Virus record (IMG/VR): IMGVR_UViG_3300005582_000127
Coordinates: 1-22,185 of that record
DNA length: 22,185 nt
Source: a virus
Reading direction: 5' to 3' (one strand)
The notes under the pieces are model-generated. The model made no database searches, was not told the origin of the DNA, and was given only the letters and a program-made list of their open reading frames with translations. Positions 14,226-22,185 of this stretch are shown in pieces (position 1 is the first letter of the stretch; every line of letters begins with the position of its first letter). A program made the translations under genes and the position numbers.

Positions 14226-17200
14226 TTATATAAAAGTTTTATAATATTTTGTAAATATTTCAACATATGTGTCATATTGAGTAAACTTACTATCATTTTT
14301 TTGCTTAAGTGTAAAATCTTTAATTTGTATAGCGGTACGCGGTGGTGTTGGTGGGCTTGTTGTGATATCTCCAAAAGCTTCCGCAGTATCCCAAGTAGTA
14401 AAGGTTAATTGGGCTAAAGCTTTTCCGTAACTTTTATTAATATCAGTATCGGTGTTTGCAGTAACCAAATTACTAATCATTGTTTCATATGAACTATAAA
14501 AAGAAATAATAAAATTAGTAGAGTCAGTTAAACTAGAAAAACTAACTAAAGGAACATCTTTACCACCAATCTTTGCACAAACTTGTTCTGAAATATAAGA
14601 ATCTAAACCACCCGGTTGTTTAGAGTCTGCTGATATCTCATAAGGATTATAATTTATAGTATTTAATACCTCTCCATCTATTTCAAATGAATTTATAGGT
14701 CTTGTGGTTGCAATACCTAATATTAAAGCTTTCATTTGTCGGCTTATTGGTTTGTTTTTAATCTCACTAACTAAATCAGTAAAGCTTATTGGGGTTCTTT
14801 CAATCGATACAAATGGTATACCAGTCTTATATTCACTGTTATTTAAACACGCAGCTTCTGAAGATAGTATTATTGGTGGGACATTTGGGTCGGCGTTAAT
14901 TAACGTTTCACCACTAAATCTAGCTGGCCTTGATTTCTCGATTTCGTCTTTCCAAGAATTAAGAATGTTTTTATTAACATTAATTATTAATTCGTTTACG
15001 TTTGGTAGGCTGTATTTTGGAATTCTAGTCCCTTTAAAGTCTGTTTTAAATCCAGATTCATCCACACTATGGTTTACCTCATAAATCCAATAAGGACCAT
15101 AAAAGAGTGGAATGTGTCTTAAAACAAAATACATCGTCGGTTGTATCATTACATTTCCAAGTGATGATACACCACAGGAGTATGATCTAGATTTATATAT
15201 ACTATACATAGAAACAGATTGTTGAGCGACTTGATCACCAGCAACCGAACTACCAATATCAGCAAAAACTTTAAATGACTCTGAAGTGTTTTTCATTTCT
15301 GACATATCTAAATCAAAACTTTTAAATATATTTTGATTTTGTATCCCAAAATCAACACTAAACCCAACAACTTTATTTGTTTTAGAATAATCTCTATTTG
15401 TATCGGAAACCCTTAAAGGATTATCAGCAGGAATTCTTAAATCAAAACTATCGTCACCAAATCGACTAAAGGAGTTTTCTTTTGGTTTTGGCATTTCAGA
15501 AGGATTACCCATATATAAACATAAAAATTTAGGACTGGATTTTGTATAATCCACTTCTAAATAAGTACCAAATAAAGAGTTACCTATAGTACTATCTTCA
15601 AGAGGTATTCCATTTTTTATTGCCTTTTGAATACCATAAAAATTAATGTAAGCCGGCATAGCAATAAACATAAACTTGTTATCGTCTAAAATAGTACTAA
15701 CAACTTGCATTAAATTTGTTTTAGGGTTTAATAATGGATCTATTCTTCTTACAACTTGTTCTACATCAATAACAAAAACATCACCTAGATCACTATTAGC
15801 CCTATCCATAAATAAAAAGTCCTCAAACAATGTCATATTTTTTAAATCAGAACCAGCGATCCACTTATCATTAAACCCTTTTAAGGTGTTATATAAACTT
15901 AATTTACCAACATCTCCTGTAACTGAAGACGCCGTTTGGGGTTTTACTACAATATCTTTTAAATTTGTACGTAAATATGAAAAAACTTTATTTAATATGC
16001 TTTGTTGTAAATCTTTTTGTTCGGATAAATAATTATTTATTATACCAGTAAAATCAAACCCATAAAAATTTGTGTTTTCTAATCTTTTTTGAACATATAC
16101 CCTAATAATTGGGTACAATTTAATAATATTTTCAGATGTAAATTCAACATTTTGATAAATAAAAAATTCAGAAACTAAAGATTTTTGATTTAAAGATTTT
16201 TGATTTATTACACTTTGGATTATAGGTCCTTTTGGTTTTACTGTTATTGTTGGTATTGTTAATTTTGGTAATGATAGTGGGGGACTAATCGTGTTTAAAC
16301 AATTAGTACCATATAATTCATAATTAACGCATTCGCTTTGAGCATTTGGGGTATTAACATAATAATCGTCATCACTTGTTAAATAATATGTTTGTTGTCC
16401 TACTGAATTAATATTATTTGGTGGATTAAACGTTGCGGTATTACTAATTTTTCTAGCACAAAACAACTTTAATGTTTGTGGGTTAGTATTTGGTATATTA
16501 TCAGATAATTTTAAAAAGTATATTTCATTTTCAATGTATGTACTATTATTACTAACAACCATTGAATCCGACAAATTATTAATAATAACATTAAAAGTTG
16601 TATTACCATCACAACAACTTTCAAAAGTATAATGACTACTAAGAGGTATTGGTCCTGAAGTTGGTAATGGTATTGGTGTTGATGTTGGTGTAGGACCTGG
16701 TGTCTGACTTGGTGTTGGCGATGGTGATGGTGTTGTTGTCGGAGTTGGTGTTGGACTAGGTAAACTTGGAAACTCAGGAATAACTTGGTTTGGGTAATCA
16801 ACTTCAGGTATTGTTGAAAATCCAATATACTTCCTTAAAGTTATCCAAGCGTCATTGTGTGCAACCATACTAGCTAGTAATGTTATCGATGACCCATCAC
16901 CAGGTAACGTACCCGTAACATACGGAGTAAACGTTATTTTATCTGTAGGACTAAACTCTTGTAAATTTGAAAACGAATTAAATAGTCTTCTGTCAAAATT
17001 TCCTGGATTTCCAATTTTAATTATACAATCAAATGATAAAAATTTACTAATACTTTCTGTAAAATTTTGAATTTGTTTTTCGCCTAATATTTTTCCATCA
17101 ACATCCTCACTACTCAAAGTAACACCAGTTTTATTTATAAAAAATAAATTTTTTAATTGTGAAAATAATCTTTTTTCATTTGTATTTTTTATTGAATTAC

Positions 17201-20200
17201 TTTTACTCTTTGATGGTGTAAGTATTTCATCTTTTAAAATTAAATCTTTAGTGGTAGGACTATAATTACAAAAAGTAATAAAATGTTTTTCAAATTGATC
17301 TAAAAGTTCTGGAGTAAATACTGAAAATATCTCATCAATTGATGAGTACTCTGATTGGGTAGTAGTTAAATCAAATGGGTTTTGCGTATTACTATTAGTA
17401 TTAATTACTTTTAAATATTGTGTAGGGTATGGTTTTTTTACCAATTTAGTATCAAAATATCCAAAATGAGAAGAAGCCCATAATGTCCTTACCGATCCAT
17501 TATACATTGCAGTATTTCCTGATATATCTTTTACTACCTTATTATCATTATTAAAACATTCATATATTGATTGATCAATTGGTATTCCACCCATAGATGG
17601 AAATAATAAAAACATAGGATTATTAGTAGAACTAAACTTATCCATATATTGGTAGTAATTTTGTTTTAATAAAGTTACCGTGTCTGTTGATGTGAAACCA
17701 CTTAAATTTAATACTGCCGGTTGAATTGATACGTACGGTATGTTTGTTGTTGATTGTGAATTTTTACAAATTTTAAAACCGTGATCATTGTATAAATCTA
17801 TAAACTCATTATTAGTCCCTCCACTTATTAATAAGTCTTCCCCAAAAAAATAGTTGTTTACTGCATTTATAACTTTTGGATAAAATCCAACATTTAGTGT
17901 TAATTTTGCTTGTCCAACAAATGGGATAGGGGGTGCAGATAAAAAATTCTCTAAAACTATTTTTTTTTCATTTCCTAAATAATCCGGAAAAGTATAAGTT
18001 TTAGTGATTAAAGAGTCTTTTGGGTCATACGCCGACGCGTAGTTAAAATCCTTCCAAACTGATGATAAAATATCAATATCAGATTCAATAAATTGTTTAT
18101 ATCTGTGCCAAATTGATCCGTACTTTAAAACCCAAGCGTATGGTACTTGGTGTACTGATGAATATTTTTTTAGCGTTGAAGCCAAATAATCTAAATCTGT
18201 AACCGATGTACCACCAATCTTAGATGATTTTAATCTTTCTTTTGTTGTTATTAGTGGTAGTGAGTTTAAAAACAAATAACCTAAAGCAACAAAAGAATTA
18301 TCTAATTTACTTTTATTGTTACTAACGCCATTCATTAATGCGTTTATGAAATATGGGCTATTTAATATTGAAGTAGTTTGAATTTTAGAATTAACATTAC
18401 CGTTATAGTTATTTCCATAATTTACATACGACTCTGTAATATATAAATCTTCGGGTTTTCTTTGATCGTAATACTCTTTTAGACTTAGTCTAGATATGAT
18501 TGGACTACTATTCGTTGCGTTAGTTAGATATAGTTGTGCGTGATTAGTTAATGGTTTATATGATGTTAATAAATTAATATCATCAAACGTTTCACTTTTA
18601 CTAACTCTTCCTATAGTTTTTTTAGATTCTAAATAATTAAAAGTTTTTGTTGTATTGTTGAATTCTTCAATATCTGTAACATTTTTACCGTTAGAGATAT
18701 TAGACGATATCCACTTTAAATTTGTTAATGGGTAAGTATCTAAAAAATTAAGTTTAGATGATTCTGTGTTTTTTAAGTAATCCGTTAAATTTTTAACATT
18801 TGGGTTATTTGCTGATATATTTTTGTATGTTTCACCAATTAGCGTATCAATACTATACACACCATTTTGAGTTTTTATTAAATTTTCAATATATTCCGTT
18901 TTATATAAACTTCTAATATATTTTTGCCAACTTTCACCATTACCATTATTAGAAATAGTTTTCATGTAATCTAAAAACGTAGTATAAGTAAAGTTATAAT
19001 GTTTAAGTAGTTGATTTAAAGGAATGTCATTAAAAACCGATAATCCAATATTTGTTCCCTCAGCATATGCAAAAAAGTCGTCAAGTTTATTTTTAATAGC
19101 TAACTTATTAAGTTTACCGTAATTTGATATTAAATACGACCTTTCAAATATTTCATAAAAAAATGAAATATTGTTTAGATCTTGATATGGTGTAGCCTTA
19201 AACGGGTATTCTATAGCATTTGATGAAACATATTGACTAACTGTTGTTGGGTTATTATAGATTGTGGAAGTATTTGTTGGTTTTGAAGTTTCAGTCGTTC
19301 CTTTTAAATACGCTTCAACAAACCCAATTTCTGGCCAAATTTTATAATCATAAGCCTTAGTCGTATTAATGACTGTTGAGTCTCCAGGATATTGTATAGT
19401 ATATAAGTCTCTACCATCTTTTTGTTTTTCATTAACAAAATATAAAGGCCAAGGATATACTACGTTATCTGAATTTAGTTTTCCACTTGATGTTTGTAAA
19501 CTTTTAACCGCATCAACTGAAAATGATTTATTTGGGGGGATTACCGCCAATAACCTATTTGGGTCATCTCTAACATCCCAAGCGGATTTATGTACGTCTT
19601 CCATTAATCGATAAAAACAATCCGCACCAGCAAAAATAATTGCAAAAATATTTCTAATTGTAGGTTTAAACCCTAACCCACCATCTGATGGATTTTTTAG
19701 TTGTCTATCAGCCAAAAGTTTTTCTAACGTTTTTGTTATTACTTCGTCATAGACATTTAATTTTTTTAATGCTGAATCTATTTCGTTCAAAAAACTTGGA
19801 GATTCGTAAGTCCCATCAGCAATTCTTTTATCTCCAAAAACAAAATAATCTGGTTCGTAATCAACAATAGTCCCGTCAGGTTTTAATACTTTTCCACCTA
19901 TAAGTTTTAATTTTTCTTCAGATAATTTAAATACATTAAATTTAACAACATCATTTGGATTGTTTAAATCCAATTGTGTCCCATTTCTATAATAGTAAGT
20001 CTCTTTAACATTATTATCATTTGATAACCACGTAGTTATATTTAATTTTTTAACAACATCCGATAATGTAATATTAACTGGTATATTTTTACTTCCAGAC
20101 TTACCAAAAGTAGTATTATCCTCAAGTAGTTTAGAATAATATTTAATTCTTTCATCTATTTTAGTGTTATAATCGTATTGGAATTGAGCGTCATATTGTT

Positions 20201-21332
20201 TTCTGTATGGGTAATATATTAACCCATCATTAACATAGTAACTACTTTTATCTAAATATTTATCTAAAGAGTTTTGGTATACGTATTTTTTTAAACTTTC
20301 TAAATTATACCTAAAATCTGCAACATCATTAAATTCTGTAAAATCACCAGTACCACCCTTAGATATATTCTCATTTAATTTTGCAACGTAATTGTTAGCT
20401 ATTGATATAAAATCTTTAATACTAAGTGGTGGAAAATTATCATCAATCAACCCCTTTTTCTTGTAAATATTGTAAACTTCTTCTAATACTTGTCTTCCCT
20501 TATACGAACTCGTAGTTGTTACCGTATTAGTTAACGGATCAGATACTGTTGTTTCAGTATTAAACATCGAAGGTGAAGTTATACTATACGCCAATGGGGT
20601 ATCAAATAATAAAGCGGTAAACTTTCCAATTAATGTTAAAGATATATCATAATTCCCTGTAGATGAATCAAATCTAGAATTAAAAGTAACTAAAGATAAC
20701 CTATATCTAATAGCTTTACCATAATACCCCTTTAATGTTAAATAAAATAAAGGATACGGAAAATTAAAAAACGCAGAATAAATTGAGCTTTCACCCTGCT
20801 CAAATAAAGCTCTACCTTGTATGTCAATCATCTGAATACTAACTTCAGGTACACCCGTACCTTTAATCTTTACATTAATGGATTTAATACCTAAAAGTTG
20901 TGTATCTTCATAATTTTTAATACTATTTTTAAATTTTGGTTTACCGTCTACGGTTACCGTATTTTCTTGTCTTTGGTTAGACCCATTACCAGATCTAGAT
21001 TCCATACCTGTTAATTGATCAGACCAACTAGTATCAAATGCGGTCTTACCTTTAGGTTGTAAAAAATTAATTTTTAAGTTATCATCACCACCAAATATCG
21101 TAGCAATTGTAGTATTCATAACAGCAGAGTCTAGCGATTCACCTATGGCTAATTTTGTTCTTGGGACAATAAAGGTTTCTAAATTGGCGTAGTAAACTAA
21201 ATCTTCGTGGTCTACTAACCTTGGTGATCTTAAGTTGTTTGAATCGTATATCTCATTTGGATTTATAAGTAACACATTATCATACTCAGTTTCAATAAAT
21301 ATTTTTTTTGTGTCCCCTATTCTATCTGCCAT
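14226..21332 (-). CDS. Giant 2,368-residue baseplate hub-like protein
   Basis: One uninterrupted frame of 7.1 kb. Residues 146-245 look like a tail-hub beta-barrel half: VPEVSIQMIDIQGRALFEQ, then FPYPLFYLTLKGYYGKAIRY, and IGKFTALLFD. Near residues 1890-2110 a second hub-like half appears, with FMFIAMPAYINFYG and a block GNVMIQPTMYF, IPLFYGPYWIYEVNH, ESGFKTDFKGTRIP. This pattern of strands is seen in gp27-type hub proteins. Between the halves lie about 1,600 residues, including a Pro/Thr-rich linker (1521-1563) and a Cys-containing domain from C1573-C1574. The last 240 residues include a segment (about 2190-2295: NYNPYEIS, FSSLTDSTNFIISFYSSYE) vaguely like lysozyme or glucosaminidase folds. 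It overlaps the gp53-like gene by 11 bases. Assignment as hub is inference from pattern and gene context. Confidence 0.8.
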   Translation of the reverse strand: MADRIGDTKKIFIETEYDNVLLINPNEIYDSNNLRSPRLVDHEDLVYYANLETFIVPRTKLAIGESLDSAVMNTTIATIFGGDDNLKINFLQPKGKTAFDTSWSDQLTGMESRSGNGSNQRQENTVTVDGKPKFKNSIKNYEDTQLLGIKSINVKIKGTGVPEVSIQMIDIQGRALFEQGESSIYSAFFNFPYPLFYLTLKGYYGKAIRYRLSLVTFNSRFDSSTGNYDISLTLIGKFTALLFDTPLAYSITSPSMFNTETTVSDPLTNTVTTTSSYKGRQVLEEVYNIYKKKGLIDDNFPPLSIKDFISIANNYVAKLNENISKGGTGDFTEFNDVADFRYNLESLKKYVYQNSLDKYLDKSSYYVNDGLIYYPYRKQYDAQFQYDYNTKIDERIKYYSKLLEDNTTFGKSGSKNIPVNITLSDVVKKLNITTWLSNDNNVKETYYYRNGTQLDLNNPNDVVKFNVFKLSEEKLKLIGGKVLKPDGTIVDYEPDYFVFGDKRIADGTYESPSFLNEIDSALKKLNVYDEVITKTLEKLLADRQLKNPSDGGLGFKPTIRNIFAIIFAGADCFYRLMEDVHKSAWDVRDDPNRLLAVIPPNKSFSVDAVKSLQTSSGKLNSDNVVYPWPLYFVNEKQKDGRDLYTIQYPGDSTVINTTKAYDYKIWPEIGFVEAYLKGTTETSKPTNTSTIYNNPTTVSQYVSSNAIEYPFKATPYQDLNNISFFYEIFERSYLISNYGKLNKLAIKNKLDDFFAYAEGTNIGLSVFNDIPLNQLLKHYNFTYTTFLDYMKTISNNGNGESWQKYIRSLYKTEYIENLIKTQNGVYSIDTLIGETYKNISANNPNVKNLTDYLKNTESSKLNFLDTYPLTNLKWISSNISNGKNVTDIEEFNNTTKTFNYLESKKTIGRVSKSETFDDINLLTSYKPLTNHAQLYLTNATNSSPIISRLSLKEYYDQRKPEDLYITESYVNYGNNYNGNVNSKIQTTSILNSPYFINALMNGVSNNKSKLDNSFVALGYLFLNSLPLITTKERLKSSKIGGTSVTDLDYLASTLKKYSSVHQVPYAWVLKYGSIWHRYKQFIESDIDILSSVWKDFNYASAYDPKDSLITKTYTFPDYLGNEKKIVLENFLSAPPIPFVGQAKLTLNVGFYPKVINAVNNYFFGEDLLISGGTNNEFIDLYNDHGFKICKNSQSTTNIPYVSIQPAVLNLSGFTSTDTVTLLKQNYYQYMDKFSSTNNPMFLLFPSMGGIPIDQSIYECFNNDNKVVKDISGNTAMYNGSVRTLWASSHFGYFDTKLVKKPYPTQYLKVINTNSNTQNPFDLTTTQSEYSSIDEIFSVFTPELLDQFEKHFITFCNYSPTTKDLILKDEILTPSKSKSNSIKNTNEKRLFSQLKNLFFINKTGVTLSSEDVDGKILGEKQIQNFTESISKFLSFDCIIKIGNPGNFDRRLFNSFSNLQEFSPTDKITFTPYVTGTLPGDGSSITLLASMVAHNDAWITLRKYIGFSTIPEVDYPNQVIPEFPSLPSPTPTPTTTPSPSPTPSQTPGPTPTSTPIPLPTSGPIPLSSHYTFESCCDGNTTFNVIINNLSDSMVVSNNSTYIENEIYFLKLSDNIPNTNPQTLKLFCARKISNTATFNPPNNINSVGQQTYYLTSDDDYYVNTPNAQSECVNYELYGTNCLNTISPPLSLPKLTIPTITVKPKGPIIQSVINQKSLNQKSLVSEFFIYQNVEFTSENIIKLYPIIRVYVQKRLENTNFYGFDFTGIINNYLSEQKDLQQSILNKVFSYLRTNLKDIVVKPQTASSVTGDVGKLSLYNTLKGFNDKWIAGSDLKNMTLFEDFLFMDRANSDLGDVFVIDVEQVVRRIDPLLNPKTNLMQVVSTILDDNKFMFIAMPAYINFYGIQKAIKNGIPLEDSTIGNSLFGTYLEVDYTKSSPKFLCLYMGNPSEMPKPKENSFSRFGDDSFDLRIPADNPLRVSDTNRDYSKTNKVVGFSVDFGIQNQNIFKSFDLDMSEMKNTSESFKVFADIGSSVAGDQVAQQSVSMYSIYKSRSYSCGVSSLGNVMIQPTMYFVLRHIPLFYGPYWIYEVNHSVDESGFKTDFKGTRIPKYSLPNVNELIINVNKNILNSWKDEIEKSRPARFSGETLINADPNVPPIILSSEAACLNNSEYKTGIPFVSIERTPISFTDLVSEIKNKPISRQMKALILGIATTRPINSFEIDGEVLNTINYNPYEISADSKQPGGLDSYISEQVCAKIGGKDVPLVSFSSLTDSTNFIISFYSSYETMISNLVTANTDTDINKSYGKALAQLTFTTWDTAEAFGDITTSPPTPPRTAIQIKDFTLKQKNDSKFTQYDTYVEIFTKYYKTFI
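16177..16206 (-). repeat. 15-base perfect tandem duplication in the hub-like gene
   Basis: The plus-strand unit AAAGATTTTTGATTT occurs twice in a row (16177-16191 and 16192-16206). It encodes a doubled NQKSL in the hub-like protein, keeping the frame. It is probably a recent slippage event in a tolerant linker just after the Cys-containing domain. Confidence 0.9.
16645..16772 (-). repeat. Low-complexity Pro/Thr linker coding repeat
   Basis: This stretch encodes alternating Pro and Thr/Ser (TPTPTTTPSPSPTPSQTPGP and similar), roughly residues 1521-1563 of the hub-like protein. The DNA is a loose GGTGTTGGTGTT-type repeat on the plus strand. Such linkers usually tether separate domains and are prone to slippage. 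Confidence 0.85.
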
Positions 21333-21639
21333 AATAAAAAATATGAGTATCTAAAGATGATTTGTAGTCTTGCAAGGCGGAAACTAATGGAAATGGTACA
21401 ATTAATAATGTTCCATTAGGAATATTATTTTCTAAACCACCAAACAACGGATTAGCCATTAATATTAACCAACCAAAATATGGTGTTCCATATTTTTCAT
21501 AACTGATCTTATCTAATCTACTTTGGTTAGTTTTATAAAGATAAATTTGGTCTGTAGATCTAGGTGGTATATTTAAAAATGGAACAACAGTTTGACCTCC
21601 ATTTATTAAAAAATTATCATATCGATTATAATATTGCAT
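21322..21639 (-). CDS. Baseplate wedge protein, gp53-like with LysM-type fold
   Basis: A 105-residue protein. Residues 31-82 resemble the LysM-like segment of T4 gp53: QIYLYKTNQSRLDKISYEKY, then GTPYFGWLILMANPL and a closing IPNGTLLIVPFP. This is the usual 'requires a start, small loop, then YG.P..W..LM.N' pattern of that family. T4 gp53 is longer (196 residues), so this is a reduced form, or the C-terminal extension is absent. It starts within the stop codon of the upstream gene (shared base at 21639) and ends 11 bases inside the start of the giant hub-like gene, so all three are translationally linked. Gp53 joins the wedges to the hub in T4, which fits the neighbour. Confidence 0.78.
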   Translation of the reverse strand: MQYYNRYDNFLINGGQTVVPFLNIPPRSTDQIYLYKTNQSRLDKISYEKYGTPYFGWLILMANPLFGGLENNIPNGTLLIVPFPLVSALQDYKSSLDTHIFYYGR

Positions 21640-22185
21640 TAGTTAAATGATTTTTTTCCATTAAATTTATCCCAAGTTGAGCTTTCTGATGACCATAGTG
21701 ACTGTAAATTAATATCGTTACTTATTCCAATAGGTATTTGACTTTCATAATATAATAAACGTTTTTTGTCTATAAATAAAGTCTTAAGTGATTTAATCTC
21801 ATCATTATAGTATTCGTCATAAAACTGTTTAAATCTTTTTTCAATATCAGATTGAAAATTTAAATACTTATAATAAGTACCTCCAACATTAGGTAGAGTA
21901 ATATTGTTACCGGTTTGTTCGTTGTATATCTTTTTAATACCAATAGTTTTAAAAAGATACGTTTCCCACTCAGGTTTTTTGTCGGAGTCAAGTGTTGATA
22001 ACACGTTAGAAACAAAGGTTAAGGGTTCTTTTGAAATATCAAACCCAAATAATATAAAAAATCTATTTTGTTCTGGCGTTAATGTAGGTGAAGATTGGTA
22101 TGTGTCGAAAAGAAAAGTATCAACGTACTCGTTTGTAGCTCCTGACGGTATTATTTTATACGTAAACAATTTATCATAATAATTG
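21639..22185 (-). CDS. Unknown structural-operon protein, 5' end outside window
   Basis: The frame stays open to the right edge. Reading minus strand codons from 22184 gives NYYDKLFTYKIIP, so the TTG at 22169-22167 is more likely an internal Leu than the true start. About 181 residues are visible. The protein is rich in aromatic and charged residues, with a helical middle (IEKRFKQFYDEYYNDEIKSL, about 115-135) and the C-terminus SSESSTWDKFNGKKSFN. No cysteine cluster or membrane segment is seen. Its stop overlaps the gp53-like start by one base (TAATG), so it belongs to the baseplate operon. I do not recognise it. A wedge or tail-tube-associated role is inferred only from position. Confidence 0.75.
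   Translation of the reverse strand, partial: NYYDKLFTYKIIPSGATNEYVDTFLFDTYQSSPTLTPEQNRFFILFGFDISKEPLTFVSNVLSTLDSDKKPEWETYLFKTIGIKKIYNEQTGNNITLPNVGGTYYKYLNFQSDIEKRFKQFYDEYYNDEIKSLKTLFIDKKRLLYYESQIPIGISNDINLQSLWSSESSTWDKFNGKKSFN

Noticed and set aside
14168-14408. Short frames on both strands overlapping the end of the hub-like gene
   Set aside because: They overlap the true C-terminus and the 74-residue gene, and have lysine/leucine-rich compositions expected of AT-rich noise.
16511-16825. Minus-strand frame rich in His and Gln within the hub-like gene
   Set aside because: It is a shifted reading of the Pro/Thr linker DNA, nested inside a continuous 2,368-codon frame.
22167-22169. TTG as the start of the right-edge gene
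   Set aside because: The frame remains open to the window edge with a plausible protein sequence upstream (NYYDK), so the TTG is likely an internal leucine codon.

Overview
The window is a very AT-rich stretch in which every credible gene lies on the minus strand, packed with gaps of a few bases or short overlaps. The gene set is that of a large, contractile-tailed (myovirus-type) bacteriophage of the T4-like superfamily. Baseplate proteins resembling T4 gp53, gp25 and gp6 occur together with T4-type replication and recombination proteins (gp32-like SSB, UvsX-like recombinase, RNase H/FEN-type 5' nuclease, gp41/DnaB-like helicase) and a class I ribonucleotide reductase. Sequence similarity to T4 looks distant, and several proteins have no T4 counterpart that I can recognise. 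Start codons are preceded by A/T-rich leaders without Shine-Dalgarno sequences, and the clearest promoter has a Bacteroidota-like layout. A Bacteroidota host is therefore my inference.

Layout in the direction of transcription (right to left). (1) Baseplate block at 14226-22185: an unknown protein that runs off the right edge, a gp53-like wedge protein, and a 2,368-residue hub-like protein, joined by overlapping stop/start codons. (2) A 74-residue unknown protein and a 227-residue acidic, coiled-coil protein with a PVDPTA repeat, ending at a strong intrinsic terminator (13220-13242). (3) The gp32-like SSB gene as a near-insulated unit, with its own promoter (13177-13207) and a hairpin terminator (12240-12270). 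(4) Replication and nucleotide block: 95-residue unknown, UvsX, RNase H, 150-residue unknown, replicative helicase, NrdB, NrdA. (5) Second baseplate block: gp25-like and gp6-like wedge proteins, possibly behind a T4-type late-promoter motif (4606-4613). It is followed by a large protein with a transthyretin-like fold signature and a hydrophobic hairpin that runs off the left edge.

How the genes work together: UvsX, the SSB, the 5' nuclease and the helicase would run recombination-coupled replication and lagging-strand processing. NrdA/NrdB supply deoxynucleotides. The flanking genes build the baseplate wedge and hub. The most unusual points are the giant split hub-like protein with an embedded Pro/Thr linker and Cys-containing domain, the membrane-like segment in the left-edge protein, the cysteine-free gp32 homologue ending in a bacterial SSB-like acidic tip, and the placement of the replication block inside the baseplate cluster. 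No tRNA, CRISPR array, insertion sequence or integrase was seen, and no gene-free stretch exceeds about 140 bases.
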